Source: JAVSMW01 sp032027005
Lineage (GTDB): Bacteria > Bacillota > Thermincolia > Thermincolales > UBA2595
DNA: 64,000 nucleotides
Direction: 5' to 3'
NCBI GenBank assembly: GCA_032027005.1
Contig: JAVSMW010000008.1
Coordinates: 124,001 to 188,000, forward strand
Shown here: positions 8,687 through 17,034 of the stretch, in pieces
Numbering within the stretch: position 1 is the stretch's first letter
Layout: the number at the start of each line of letters is the position of its first letter
Translations under genes and position numbers: made by a program
Notes under the pieces: generated by a model
The model's input: only the letters and a program-made list of their open reading frames with translations
Databases searched by the model: none
What the model was told of the DNA's origin: nothing

Positions 8687-10069
8687 ATGAAACAGTTAAA
8701 GAAATTTGCCGTTTATATAATGGTAATAACCATTCTCTTGTTTAACATTTCCTGTGATGAAAATAAACATGATGATAGTCTTAGTTGGAGTTTAAAAAGC
8801 ATACAAGTCACAGAAGCTTGGAAGATTTCACAAGGAAATGGTGTGGTTGTTGCTATTATTGATACTGGAGTTGACATTAACCACCCAGATTTAAAAGGAA
8901 AATTACTGGAAGGTTATAATACATTAGATCATAGCAAGAACGTAATGGATGACAACGGTCATGGTACAATGGTTGCCGGAATAATAGCGGGGAATGGGAA
9001 TAAAATTAAGGGGGTTGCACCCGGTGCTATTCTTTTGCCTATAAAAGCTATCGATAGTAACGGTTTATCTGATAACTTAAGCATTGCAGAAGCTATATTT
9101 TACGCTACAGACAATGGAGCAGAAGTCATTAATCTGAGCTTATCAAGCATAAAAGAAAGTGCCTTGGTGAAACAGGCAATTAAGTTTGCAGTTTCCAAAG
9201 GTGTAATTGTCGTTGCAGCAACTGGTAATTGGGGTGCTAAAAGAGTTGCATTTCCTGCAAATATGTCTGATTATGTAATTTCCGTGGGGTCTTTTGGTAA
9301 AAATCTCCAACATATGACCTTTTCAAACTATGGACCAGAGCAAGATATAGTTGCTCCAGGAGATGACGTAGAGTCAACATTTTGGGATGAAAAACAAGGC
9401 TCTACGTACTCAAAAGGTAGCAATACCTCCATATCTTCTGCGTTCGTATCTGGTGTTGTGGCCCTAATGCTTGAAAAAAACCCATCCTTAGAACAGGAAG
9501 AGATTTCAGAAATTATAAAAAAATCCGCAATCCCCGTATCTAATTATCAATTATTTGGTTCGGGTCGCCTTAATGCATATAATGCATTGACTATACTTAA
9601 TAAAGGGGGGAAAATACAAGAAAGACCTAAACTTATTTCTAAAAACCGCTTAAATGTTGACAACAATCCAAAGTTGCAGGCATTGAAATCTCTTCATATT
9701 ATTGATACTGACCAAAGGATTGATCTAAGATTACCTATTCCTGCCAATAATATTAAGTCATATTTAATTAATTTTGGGATACCACAAGATACATTAAAAA
9801 AAGTATTACCCCTAAAACAGTATTTAACACGCCTAGAACTGGCGAAAGGTGTATGTTTGTCAACTGATTTGATAAATGATAAAAAAGCCCAGAAAGCCAC
9901 CGTTAATCTAAAAGATATAAATCTGCTTAATCAGAATGATAGGATGGTAATAAATGTTTCAATTAATTCTGATTTATTAAAACCAGTAGGAAGTATGTTT
10001 AGGCCGAGTGATATAGTTACATACGAAGAGTTCATAGACATGATTTTAAATCTTGGAAAACGAATTTAG
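8687..10069 (+). CDS. Subtilisin-like (S8) lipoprotein protease with C-terminal SLH-like repeats
   Basis: The 460-residue product has a lipoprotein signal (LLFNISC, lipidated Cys about residue 23), so it should be anchored outside the cytoplasmic membrane. The peptidase S8 domain (about 35-300) shows the triad D59 (AIIDTGVD), H92 (NGHGTMVAG) and S248 (NTSISSAF), with the oxyanion Asn in AATGNWG. The serine motif reads NTS instead of the usual GTS, and the following Pro is missing. The last 130 residues contain degenerate S-layer-homology-like units (LTRLELAKG; MFRPSDIVTYEEF), suggesting cell-wall contact. GGAGG precedes the ATG. Confidence 0.85.
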   Translation: MKQLKKFAVYIMVITILLFNISCDENKHDDSLSWSLKSIQVTEAWKISQGNGVVVAIIDTGVDINHPDLKGKLLEGYNTLDHSKNVMDDNGHGTMVAGIIAGNGNKIKGVAPGAILLPIKAIDSNGLSDNLSIAEAIFYATDNGAEVINLSLSSIKESALVKQAIKFAVSKGVIVVAATGNWGAKRVAFPANMSDYVISVGSFGKNLQHMTFSNYGPEQDIVAPGDDVESTFWDEKQGSTYSKGSNTSISSAFVSGVVALMLEKNPSLEQEEISEIIKKSAIPVSNYQLFGSGRLNAYNALTILNKGGKIQERPKLISKNRLNVDNNPKLQALKSLHIIDTDQRIDLRLPIPANNIKSYLINFGIPQDTLKKVLPLKQYLTRLELAKGVCLSTDLINDKKAQKATVNLKDINLLNQNDRMVINVSINSDLLKPVGSMFRPSDIVTYEEFIDMILNLGKRI

Positions 10070-10106
10070 TTTAAAAATGTATATTTTAAGAAAGGTACAT
10101 GGAATA

Positions 10107-10304
10107 ATGAAAAGTTTTCAATTATTTATTAAAATCCTGCTGTTTATTAATTTATTTGTAGTTTTCTTTGTAATAACAAAACTCACTTTTCCGACTGATT
10201 CAAGTAAAATGCTTGTGTTTTTTACCAAGGTAACCCCATCCCTAATTCCTCTGGTAATTTTACTGATAATTGTATTTTTGATAAAGAAGTATAGAAATCA
10301 ATAA
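10107..10304 (+). CDS. Small two-segment membrane protein
   Basis: The 65-residue product has two hydrophobic segments (about 5-26 and 40-60) and a basic end (KKYRNQ). The open frame extends upstream to a TTG at 10053 inside the protease gene, but a start at 10107 is more plausible. The ribosome binding site (AAAGG at 10090-10094) is weak and distant. No family was recognised. It may be an accessory partner of the protease or a chance frame in AT-rich DNA. Confidence 0.4.
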   Translation: MKSFQLFIKILLFINLFVVFFVITKLTFPTDSSKMLVFFTKVTPSLIPLVILLIIVFLIKKYRNQ

Positions 10305-10545
10305 TATATAACAAAGTTGTAAAGACAACAAACCGAGGATAAAAAGAGTGGCTCAGAACTGCCCATATCTGGGCATATTTGATTTTAACTAACGGGGGGT
10401 TATGGTTGAAAAAACATAATCCCTTTTTGGTATTTGAATTACAGAAACTCATATACACTCAAACAATGAGGATACGGTTATCAATATCCAGCCAGATTTC
10501 ACGGGGGCGATTAGATTTAGCCTTAAGTGACAAAAATTAGTTAGC
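10305..10545. other. Intergenic stretch without a recognisable gene
   Basis: No frame with a ribosome binding site or terminator was found. The DNA leads into the IS630 remnant and may be part of the same decayed insertion. Confidence 0.4.
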
Positions 10546-10650
10546 CGACCAGGAAAATTTGAATTTATATTCACACCGAAACATGGCTCATGGCTAACCA
10601 TTGGAAATATTAGGTATGCCTGTACTTGAGCCACGGAAATGAGTGATTTG
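10546..10650 (+). pseudogene. IS630-family transposase fragment
   Basis: Translation from 10546 gives FEFIFTPKHGSWLT. After a one-base shift it continues EILGMPVLEPRK and stops. The FTPKHGSWLN motif and the following MAEIE-like stretch mark the C-terminal part of IS630 transposases, which carries the last catalytic acidic region. Only about 35 codons survive and the frame is broken, so it is a dead relic. Confidence 0.7.
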
Positions 10651-10750
10651 CTGCTAATGCCCAAAAAGAACTCACCTCGGCGAATAAGCCCCCATATATT
10701 TTGAAATACTGTAATTGTGAAATAGAATTTCCTAAAGGGGGTTACGCCAT

Positions 10751-11989
10751 ATGAGATGCAAGAAGATAGCCTGTTTAATTGTTGTTCTGATGATGTTACT
10801 ATCTTTTGGGATACCCGCTTCGGCACAACCAACTGACCAAACACAGCCAACTGAACAAAAACTGCCTGCTCAGCAAACACAGCCAGCCGAGCAAACAAAG
10901 CCAACTGAACAAGCACAGCCTGCTTTGCAGACAACAGCAGAGTCAGCAGTTCTGATGGAAGTTGCCACTGGAAAGATATTATTTGAAAAAAACCCTGACA
11001 AAGAACTTCCACCGGCCAGTGTGACAAAAGTGATGACCCTTTTGGTGGCCTTGGAGGCGGTAGAAAAAGGCAAAGTCAAACTAACTGACATAGTTACGGC
11101 CAGTGAGAACGCTTCTAAAATGGGAGGTTCTCAGATATATTTGGAAGAAGGCGAGGAATTTGATTTAAAGACAATGCTTATCTCCGTCGCTGTTGGTTCT
11201 GCAAATGATGCCTGTGTGGCGGTGGCGGAACATATTGCCGGTTCTCATGAAGCATATGTGAAGATGATGAATGATAAAGCCGCAGAACTGGGTTTAAAGC
11301 ATACCAAATTCGTCAATGCGTACGGGCTTCCGGCTAACGGGCATTATACCTCTGCCCGTGACCTAGCTTTAATGATGAAAGAAGCTATTAAATACCCGTT
11401 GTTTAACGAATTAACAACAATTAAACAACATGACCTGCGCGGCGGAAAGTTTGTTTTATTGAATACCAACAAGCTGCTTTGGTGGTACAAGGGAGCAGCA
11501 GGAGGTAAGACAGGCTGGACCAGTGAAGCCAAATACTGCCTGGCCTCCACAGCTAACAAAGATAATTTGCGTCTAATCACCGTGGTGATGGCTTCCCCGG
11601 AGCCACGGAGCCACTTCCGGGAGTCAATGAAGATATTTAATTACGGCTTTGCGCAATATGAAGCTGTACCAATTGCCAAACAAGGTCAGGAATTAGGTCA
11701 GGTCCGTGTCTTAAAAGGAACAGTTGATGACCTGAGACTGGCTGCCAAAGTTGATGTTGGTACTGTGGTTAAAAAAGGACACAAAAAAGATGTCACACAT
11801 AAGATAAACATGCTTCCTGCTATCACCGCACCGGTGGCAGAGGGGCAGGTAATTGGTGATATTAAAGTTTATGAAGGAAAAGAGGAAGTATTGAAGGTAG
11901 ATTTGGTGGCTACAAAGGCAATTCCCAAGGGAATGCCCTTCAGACAGATGGTTAAGCTTATGCGTGCAGTATATAATTATCAGCAGTGA
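10751..11989 (+). CDS. dacF: D-alanyl-D-alanine carboxypeptidase DacF-type
   Basis: This 412-residue penicillin-binding protein trims D-Ala from peptidoglycan stem peptides. The signal peptide ends near GIPASA (residue 25). A 40-residue low-complexity Gln/Pro/Thr linker follows (repeats such as QPTEQ). The catalytic motifs are SVTK (90-93), SAN (150-152) and KTG (253-255), with a C-terminal PBP5-like beta domain from about 300. The place just before spoIIAA-spoIIAB-sigF is the conserved dacF position in spore formers, so a role in spore cortex structure is likely. GGGGG precedes the ATG. Confidence 0.92.
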   Translation: MRCKKIACLIVVLMMLLSFGIPASAQPTDQTQPTEQKLPAQQTQPAEQTKPTEQAQPALQTTAESAVLMEVATGKILFEKNPDKELPPASVTKVMTLLVALEAVEKGKVKLTDIVTASENASKMGGSQIYLEEGEEFDLKTMLISVAVGSANDACVAVAEHIAGSHEAYVKMMNDKAAELGLKHTKFVNAYGLPANGHYTSARDLALMMKEAIKYPLFNELTTIKQHDLRGGKFVLLNTNKLLWWYKGAAGGKTGWTSEAKYCLASTANKDNLRLITVVMASPEPRSHFRESMKIFNYGFAQYEAVPIAKQGQELGQVRVLKGTVDDLRLAAKVDVGTVVKKGHKKDVTHKINMLPAITAPVAEGQVIGDIKVYEGKEEVLKVDLVATKAIPKGMPFRQMVKLMRAVYNYQQ

Positions 11990-12033
11990 TAGAAATGCTG
12001 CTTCCCTTAGAATTACTCAAGAGGTGAATTAAT

Positions 12034-12543
12034 GTGCAAATTGGCAACATTCATTTCGGGAAAGCAGAAACTGCAGTTCCACCGTCGATGAGCATAATGG
12101 AAGCAGCCTTATTATGGGACCTGCTGGTGGGACGCTATAAATGTATCAGAGAGACAATGTCATACTCCAGTCTAGCTCACGATCCAGACTGGAAGGCAGT
12201 ATTGGAATACGGCCTTAGATTTTTGCAAAATCAGGCCGGGATATTGGAGGAGCAGGCTAAGATATATCAGCTTCCGCTGCCGGACAGACCTCCGTTAGAT
12301 ATATCTCTGGTGGAATGCGGCACTGCATTGCAGGATCGCTTTATGTTCGCACTGATCTTTGAGGGCTGCCAGATCTGGATAGATTTTCTTGCCAGAGCTA
12401 CCAGGTCAATGGTTACCAATGACCCGCTCCGCCATGTAATAGGTGATTTATTAAACGGTGATTTGTCTATGTTTGACAAATTGGTAAAATTTGGGAGAAT
12501 AAAAGGATGGCTTGAACCTACACCAATGTATAAGCCCAATTAA
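12034..12543 (+). CDS. DUF3231-like helical protein
   Basis: The 169-residue product is soluble and mostly helical. Its LLWDLLVGRYKCIRETMSY start and closing KFGRIKGWLEPTP resemble DUF3231 proteins, which are related to CotF-type spore coat proteins. The start is GTG with GAGGTGA at 12021-12027. It sits between dacF and the spoIIA operon and ends at a strong terminator. A spore-associated role is inferred from position and weak family resemblance only. Confidence 0.65.
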   Translation: MQIGNIHFGKAETAVPPSMSIMEAALLWDLLVGRYKCIRETMSYSSLAHDPDWKAVLEYGLRFLQNQAGILEEQAKIYQLPLPDRPPLDISLVECGTALQDRFMFALIFEGCQIWIDFLARATRSMVTNDPLRHVIGDLLNGDLSMFDKLVKFGRIKGWLEPTPMYKPN

Positions 12544-12557
12544 CCAGTATGTTTAAT

Positions 12558-12610
12558 AAGACTAAGCTTAGCCTTTATAACAAGGCAAGCTTAGTCTTTT
12601 CTTTTTCGAC
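12558..12610 (+). terminator. Strong intrinsic terminator after the DUF3231 gene
   Basis: AAGACTAAGCTT(A)GCCTT (12558-12575) pairs with its complement at 12582-12598 across one mismatch. The sequence TTTTCTTTTT follows. It separates the dacF region from the spoIIA operon. Confidence 0.85.
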
Positions 12611-12640
12611 AGAACCTTACATTTGTTTTGGAATTTAGCG

Positions 12641-12668
12641 GAAGGAAATGGCATTTGCGGTGTAGAAT
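12641..12668 (+). promoter_or_regulatory. Sigma-H-type promoter of the spoIIA operon
   Basis: GAAGGAAAT (12641-12649) and GTAGAAT (12662-12668), with a 12-base spacer, match the sigma-H consensus (RnAGGAWWW, 11-12 bases, RnnGAAT). In B. subtilis the spoIIA operon is transcribed by sigma-H at the start of sporulation, so place and sequence agree. Confidence 0.7.
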
Positions 12669-12697
12669 GGTATGCATTAGATTGGAGGGTGGAATTT

Positions 12698-13033
12698 GTG
12701 AAACTTGAGTTTGCAGTAAATAAAAAAACTTTGATTGTCAGAGTTTCCGGAGATCTAGATATGGTTTCGGCAGACCACTTCCGACGGGAAGTAGATGAAA
12801 ATATGGAAAAAAACTGTTGCGATAATATAATCCTGAATCTAGACAGGGTAAAGTTTATTGACAGTTCGGGACTGGGAGTGATTTTAGGCAGGTACAAAAA
12901 ATTGCATTTAATGGGAGGCCAGCTAGCTATCGTCGGGGCACCACCACAGGTAAAAAGAATACTTGAGCTGTCAGGGCTGCTGAGAATCGCCAGGGCTCAT
13001 GAAAACGAAACTGAAGCTCTTCAGGCAATGTAA
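12698..13033 (+). CDS. spoIIAA: Anti-sigma F factor antagonist
   Basis: This 111-residue STAS-domain protein displaces the anti-sigma factor SpoIIAB from sigma-F when unphosphorylated. The phosphorylated serine lies in KFIDSSGLGVILGRY (about residues 54-68), and VRVSGDLD near the N-terminus is typical. The open frame extends upstream, but GGAGGGTGG at 12684-12692 places the start at the GTG at 12698. It is the first gene of spoIIAA-spoIIAB-sigF, behind a sigma-H-like promoter. Confidence 0.94.
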   Translation: MKLEFAVNKKTLIVRVSGDLDMVSADHFRREVDENMEKNCCDNIILNLDRVKFIDSSGLGVILGRYKKLHLMGGQLAIVGAPPQVKRILELSGLLRIARAHENETEALQAM

Positions 13034-13046
13034 GGGGGTTTATAAG

Positions 13047-13499
13047 TTGAAAATAAAAAATCAGATGAAACTATCATTCCTCAGTGTACCGGAAAACCTT
13101 CCCCTGGCGCGTGTAACGGGTGCGTCATTTGCATCCCAGCTGGATTTTACCTTGGAGGATGTGGAAGATATTAAGGTTGCCATCTCGGAAGCGGTTTCCA
13201 ATTCTATAATACATGGGTATGAAAACGACGCTAACCGTACCGTCAGCCTGATTTGTACCATCTATGATGATGAAATTCTGGAAATTGCCGTCGAAGATGA
13301 AGGTATTGGGATAGCTGATATATCTCAGGCCTTGCAGCCGGCATATTCTACTGTAACTGACAGGATGGGGCTTGGTTTCACTTTCATGCAGTCATTTATG
13401 GATAGACTGGATGTCCAGTCAACTGTTAATCAGGGCACCCGGGTAATCATGACCAAGAGAGTCCAGAGCAATGCGGCAGCTGCTACAGAAGAAAACTAA
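13047..13499 (+). CDS. spoIIAB: Anti-sigma F factor, serine kinase
   Basis: This 150-residue GHKL-type ATPase binds sigma-F and phosphorylates SpoIIAA. The N-box EAVSNSIIHGYEND, the G1 box VEDEGIGI and the G2 box DRMGLGFTFM are intact. AAGGGGG at 13032-13038 indicates a TTG start at 13047; an ATG at 13065 in the same frame is the alternative. It lies 13 bases after spoIIAA. Confidence 0.94.
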   Translation: MKIKNQMKLSFLSVPENLPLARVTGASFASQLDFTLEDVEDIKVAISEAVSNSIIHGYENDANRTVSLICTIYDDEILEIAVEDEGIGIADISQALQPAYSTVTDRMGLGFTFMQSFMDRLDVQSTVNQGTRVIMTKRVQSNAAAATEEN

Positions 13500-13513
13500 G
13501 CGGGGTGGATAAA

Positions 13514-14299
13514 TTGAGTACCCGATTATCAGAGATGAACCTTCCCCGTTTTCCGTTACTTTCGGGTGAAGAAATGAGAAGTCTGCTCTACAGGGTCAAA
13601 GATGGTGACGAAGAGGCCCGGGAGATATTGGTCAATCATAACCTTAAACTTGTGTTTAACCTGGTTCAGCGATTTGCCAACAGGGGCTACGAGCTTGAAG
13701 ATTTATTTCAAATCGGGACCATTGGCCTGATTAAAGCAATTGATAAATTTGATTTGAGTTATGATGTAAAGTTTTCAACATATGCTGTACCTTTGATTAT
13801 AGGAGAAATCAGGAGATTTCTGCGGGACGATAATCCGGTCAAGGTGAGCCGTTCTCTGAAAGAAACCGTTAATAAAGTCCACAGAAACAGAGAAGAATTA
13901 ACCCTTAAGCTGGGACATGAACCATCGATTCAGGAAATTGCTGAACATACCGGACTAACTTGTGAGGAAATTGTAACTGCCCTGGAAGCAGCCCAGACTC
14001 CGGCATCAATTTTTGATACGATATACCAGGATGATGGAGACCCAATTTTTGCCATTGACGCCATAGCCGGGGAAACCGAAGAAAACAGCGGATGGTTTGG
14101 CCGGATGGCCCTAAAAGACATCCTCAAAAAGCTGCCGGAAAGGGAAAAGAAAGTTCTGCTCCTAAGATTTTTTGAGGATAAAACCCAGGCCGAAGTTGCT
14201 GCGGTTATGGATATCTCCCAGGTCCAGGTTTCCAGAATTGAGAGACAAGCCCTTAAAAACATCAGGGCCATGGTTGGCGAAGATCAAAGTGAATTTTAA
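13514..14299 (+). CDS. sigF: RNA polymerase sigma factor, forespore sigma-F
   Basis: This 261-residue sigma-70 family factor carries region 2 (NLKLVFNLVQRFANRGYELEDLF begins near residue 43 and includes the core-binding and -10 contacts), region 3, and region 4 with a helix-turn-helix (TQAEVAAVMDISQVQVSRIE). The place after spoIIAB identifies it as sigma-F, the first forespore-specific factor. A GTG at 13505 in the same frame overlaps the ribosome binding site, so the TTG at 13514 is preferred. A terminator follows at once. Confidence 0.93.
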   Translation: MSTRLSEMNLPRFPLLSGEEMRSLLYRVKDGDEEAREILVNHNLKLVFNLVQRFANRGYELEDLFQIGTIGLIKAIDKFDLSYDVKFSTYAVPLIIGEIRRFLRDDNPVKVSRSLKETVNKVHRNREELTLKLGHEPSIQEIAEHTGLTCEEIVTALEAAQTPASIFDTIYQDDGDPIFAIDAIAGETEENSGWFGRMALKDILKKLPEREKKVLLLRFFEDKTQAEVAAVMDISQVQVSRIERQALKNIRAMVGEDQSEF

Positions 14300-14326
14300 A
14301 AACACGGTATAATAGCCGTGTTTTTT
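14298..14326 (+). terminator. Terminator of the spoIIA operon
   Basis: AAAACACGG (14299-14307) pairs with CCGTGTTTT (14316-14324) and is followed by more T. It starts within the sigF stop. Confidence 0.85.
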
Positions 14327-14442
14327 CGCTTTCAGAAAATTGGACTCTGTGCCCTCTGTGGTATGTATAATTTTCAATGCATAATTTAAGCCTTTTGAGG
14401 GCAAATTTTTATGGAAAATATATTGCAGAGGAGTGGTACTTA

Positions 14443-14637
14443 ATGTATGTCAAAGTAGTAGAAATGATTGGTGAATCTCAGAATGGCTGGAAGAGTGCCG
14501 TGCAAAATGCGGTTAAGGAAGCATCCAGAAGATTTGACAATATTACCGGTGTGGAGGTTTATAACCTGACCGCAGATGTAGTAGAGGGTGACTTAATAGA
14601 TTTTAAAGCAAATGTCAAAATAGCTTACACCGAATAA
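14443..14637 (+). CDS. Dodecin-like flavin-binding protein
   Basis: The 64-residue product matches dodecins in length and sequence: YVKVVEMIGESQNGWKSAV, then ITGVEVYNLTADVVEGDL with the short strands that build the dodecameric shell. Dodecins store or buffer flavins or CoA. GAGGAG at 14428-14433 selects the ATG at 14443 rather than an upstream frame extension. It lies between sigF and the spoVA genes, an unusual place; whether it is expressed during sporulation is not shown. Confidence 0.85.
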   Translation: MYVKVVEMIGESQNGWKSAVQNAVKEASRRFDNITGVEVYNLTADVVEGDLIDFKANVKIAYTE

Positions 14638-14690
14638 CAGAAGCCAGAACGGACACCATAATGGTGTCCTTATTTATTGGAGGTAGAAAT

Positions 14691-15170
14691 ATGGCTGATT
14701 TTAAGAAAGAAGATAAATTAATTCCGTCAGATCAGGAACTACAAAAGATTCAGTACCAGAAAATGGTGATGACAGTAAAACCTAAACCGCCCTTACTCCG
14801 GAATATTCTTGGGGCTTTTGTATTTGGTGGTGCTATTTGTACTTTAGGGCAGGCACTGATAAATTTTTATTTGTCGGTCGGATTATCAAAAATTGACGCA
14901 GGGGCGGCAACTTCTGCTACTTTGGTATTTGCAGCGGCATTATTAACCGGTTTGGGTGTATATGATTCATTGGCCAAGTATGCAGGAGCAGGCACAATAG
15001 TTCCGATTACGGGATTTGCCAATTCCATCGTCGCACCGGCATTGGAATTTCGCCGGGAAGGGATGGTTTTTGGGGTCGGACAGAAAATCTTTTCTCTGGC
15101 CGGACCGGTGTTGGCCTTCGGTTTTGTCTCAGCCTGGCTGGTCGGCTTGATAACTTACCTGCTGAAATAG
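14691..15170 (+). CDS. spoVAC: Stage V sporulation protein AC
   Basis: This 159-residue membrane protein forms part of the SpoVA channel, which moves Ca-dipicolinate into the forespore and out at germination. SpoVAC of Bacillus is described as a mechanosensitive channel. Hydrophobic segments lie at about 38-60, 70-95 and 125-155, and the motif FVFGGAICTLGQ is characteristic. GGAGGT at 14679-14684 selects the ATG at 14691. A GGACACCATAATGGTGTCC hairpin lies just upstream. It is followed by spoVAD and spoVAEB. Confidence 0.93.
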   Translation: MADFKKEDKLIPSDQELQKIQYQKMVMTVKPKPPLLRNILGAFVFGGAICTLGQALINFYLSVGLSKIDAGAATSATLVFAAALLTGLGVYDSLAKYAGAGTIVPITGFANSIVAPALEFRREGMVFGVGQKIFSLAGPVLAFGFVSAWLVGLITYLLK

Positions 15171-15183
15171 GAGGAAAAGAATT

Positions 15184-16209
15184 GTGGCTGCAACTAAAAA
15201 ACTTGGTCAGCAGACCCTGGCCTTTACAAATCCGCCAATAATTATCGGAACTAAATCAATAGTCGGACCCAAAGAGGGGCAAGGACCCCTGGGTAACAGA
15301 TTTGACCTGGTGCTTGGAGATTCTTTGAACGGAGAAAACACCTGGGAAAAAGCGGAACGAAAAATGCTCAAGACTTGCTGCCAAAAGGCCGTTGAAGAAG
15401 CTGGGTTGACTACGCAGGATATCGATTTTATGATGGCCGGGGATTTGTTAAATCAAATTATTTCAGCAAATTTTACAGCACGTGATCTGGGGATACCGTT
15501 TATCGGGCTTTACGGTGCATGTTCTACTATGTTCGAGGGCTTAGCCATAGGATCAATGCTCATAGACGGGGGCTATGCCAACCATGTTTTAGCAGCGGCA
15601 TCAAGTCATTATGATACAGCCGAACGTCAGTACCGGTTCCCAACTGAGATGGGGGTTCAGAGACCATTGACAGCGCAGTGGACAGTGACCGGTGCAGGCA
15701 GTGTGGTGCTGGGAAACAGCGGTAAGGGGCCGGCAGTGACTCACGTGACCATTGGCAAGGTGATTGATCTGGGAATTAAAGATCCCAATGATATGGGCAG
15801 TGCCATGGCTCCTGCGGCAGCAGATACAATTATCCGGCATTTTGCAGATACCGGCAGAAAACCTGCCGATTATGACCTGATAGTTACCGGAGATCTAGCC
15901 AGTGTAGGCAGGGCCCTGACAGAACAATTAGTTAAACAGGCCGGTTATGATATTTCTAAGAATTATACTGACTGTGGAATTTTGATTTTTGACCCGTCCC
16001 AGGATACCCATGCCGGGGGCAGTGGATGTGGATGCTCGGCAGTAGTATTGACAGGGTATTTACTGAAGGAAATGAAGGCTGGCAAATATAAGCGCATTCT
16101 CGGAATTGGCACAGGAGCGTTACTGAGTACTACCAGCAGCCTCCAGGGTGAATCAATCCCCGGCATTGGTCATGCGGTGGCTATTGATGCATACCCGCTC
16201 AATAATTGA
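15184..16209 (+). CDS. spoVAD: Stage V sporulation protein AD
   Basis: This 341-residue thiolase-fold protein is the dipicolinic acid-binding subunit of the SpoVA complex. Its length is normal. Typical stretches are the LGDSLNGENTWEKAERKML region, YGACSTMFEGLAIG (which holds the former active-site Cys) and the C-terminal GSGCGCSAVVL. It starts with GTG behind GAGGAAAAG, 13 bases after spoVAC, and is probably cotranscribed with its neighbours. Confidence 0.95.
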   Translation: MAATKKLGQQTLAFTNPPIIIGTKSIVGPKEGQGPLGNRFDLVLGDSLNGENTWEKAERKMLKTCCQKAVEEAGLTTQDIDFMMAGDLLNQIISANFTARDLGIPFIGLYGACSTMFEGLAIGSMLIDGGYANHVLAAASSHYDTAERQYRFPTEMGVQRPLTAQWTVTGAGSVVLGNSGKGPAVTHVTIGKVIDLGIKDPNDMGSAMAPAAADTIIRHFADTGRKPADYDLIVTGDLASVGRALTEQLVKQAGYDISKNYTDCGILIFDPSQDTHAGGSGCGCSAVVLTGYLLKEMKAGKYKRILGIGTGALLSTTSSLQGESIPGIGHAVAIDAYPLNN

Positions 16210-16233
16210 AAAAATACGTTGGGAGGAAAAGTT

Positions 16234-16593
16234 ATGGATTATTTTAAAGCCTTTGTGGTTGGCGGGGGAATATGTGTGATCGGGCAGTTGTTAATGGATC
16301 TGACCAGCTATAAAATTACACCTGCCCATATTTTGGTCGGCTTTGTTACCGGCGGTGTTGTTTTGAGTGCCCTTGGATTGTACCAGCCTTTGGTGGATTT
16401 CGCCGGGGCCGGTGCAACGGTGCCGCTGCCGGGCTTTGGGCATATCCTGGCCCAGGGGGCGATCCAGGGCGCAGAGACCAAAGGACTGCTGGGAGCTTTT
16501 TCCGGAGGTCTGGAGGCTTCGGCAGTGGGGATAGCAGCTGCAGTAATTTTTGGATATTTGGTGGCGGTGGCTTTTTCGCCCAAAGGGGATTAA
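16234..16593 (+). CDS. spoVAEB: Stage V sporulation protein AEB
   Basis: The 119-residue product is the short membrane subunit often annotated SpoVAE (AEB). Three hydrophobic segments and motifs such as VVGGGICVIGQ and VPLPGFG parallel SpoVAC. GGGAGG selects the ATG at 16234 over an upstream TTG at 16219. It ends the spoVAC-AD-AEB cluster. The AEA and AF genes lie 1.6 kb further on, beyond a foldback repeat and an opposed gene. Confidence 0.92.
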   Translation: MDYFKAFVVGGGICVIGQLLMDLTSYKITPAHILVGFVTGGVVLSALGLYQPLVDFAGAGATVPLPGFGHILAQGAIQGAETKGLLGAFSGGLEASAVGIAAAVIFGYLVAVAFSPKGD

Positions 16594-16602
16594 GGCTGCC
16601 AA

Positions 16603-16935
16603 AGACTTTCCTAAGTGCATGAAATAGTTTAGGTCGAAAAATCATGATTCTTTGCAACGATTTTTCTCTTGTTCTCGTTGTAGACGACTAACTTCACTTC
16701 CATGCAAAAACACGGGTTTCACTGCCAAAACGCGCCATCGTAGCGCGTTGGCGCTCCGCCATCTCCCACCAGGGGACGTGAATCCGTACGCTGCTGAAGC
16801 AGCAACGGTTTCGCGCTGGCTCCGCCCGTGTTTTTGCATTCCAGTTCAGTAAGTCGTCTATCAACTCTAACAAAGGAATTATCTTAGCAAAGAATCATGA
16901 TTTTTATTCCAAAATCTTTTCATGCAGGAAAGTCT
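16603..16935. repeat. Foldback (long inverted-repeat) element, 333 bp
   Basis: The two ends are imperfect inverted copies over about 50 bases: AGACTTTCCT...CATGAAA and AAAAATCATGATTCTTTGC on the left, and their complements at 16882-16935. A second inverted pair lies inside, built on TAGACGAC and GCAAAAACACGGG (left 16680s-16720s, right 16825-16862). The whole segment can form a large cruciform. The GC-rich centre has no credible gene. It separates spoVAEB from the convergent Fe-S gene. Confidence 0.7.
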
Positions 16936-16964
16936 GTAACAGTCATACACGTGGTTAAAAAGGA

Positions 16965-17010
16965 AGAGATTTTACCTCAGACTCCGGTAAATGAGGTAAA
17001 ATCTCTTTTT
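16965..17010. terminator. Bidirectional terminator between spoVAEB and the Fe-S gene
   Basis: AGAGATTTTACCTCA (16965-16979) and TGAGGTAAAATCTCT (16992-17006) form a 15-bp stem followed by TTTT. On the minus strand the complement ends in TTCC, so it is stronger on the plus strand. Confidence 0.8.
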
Positions 17011-17034
17011 AATAAAATAATGGACCTTTTTAAT

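Noticed and set aside
16652..16852. 66-codon frame inside the foldback element
   Set aside because: The frame follows inverted-repeat arms and GC-rich filler; there is no ribosome binding site and no protein-like pattern.
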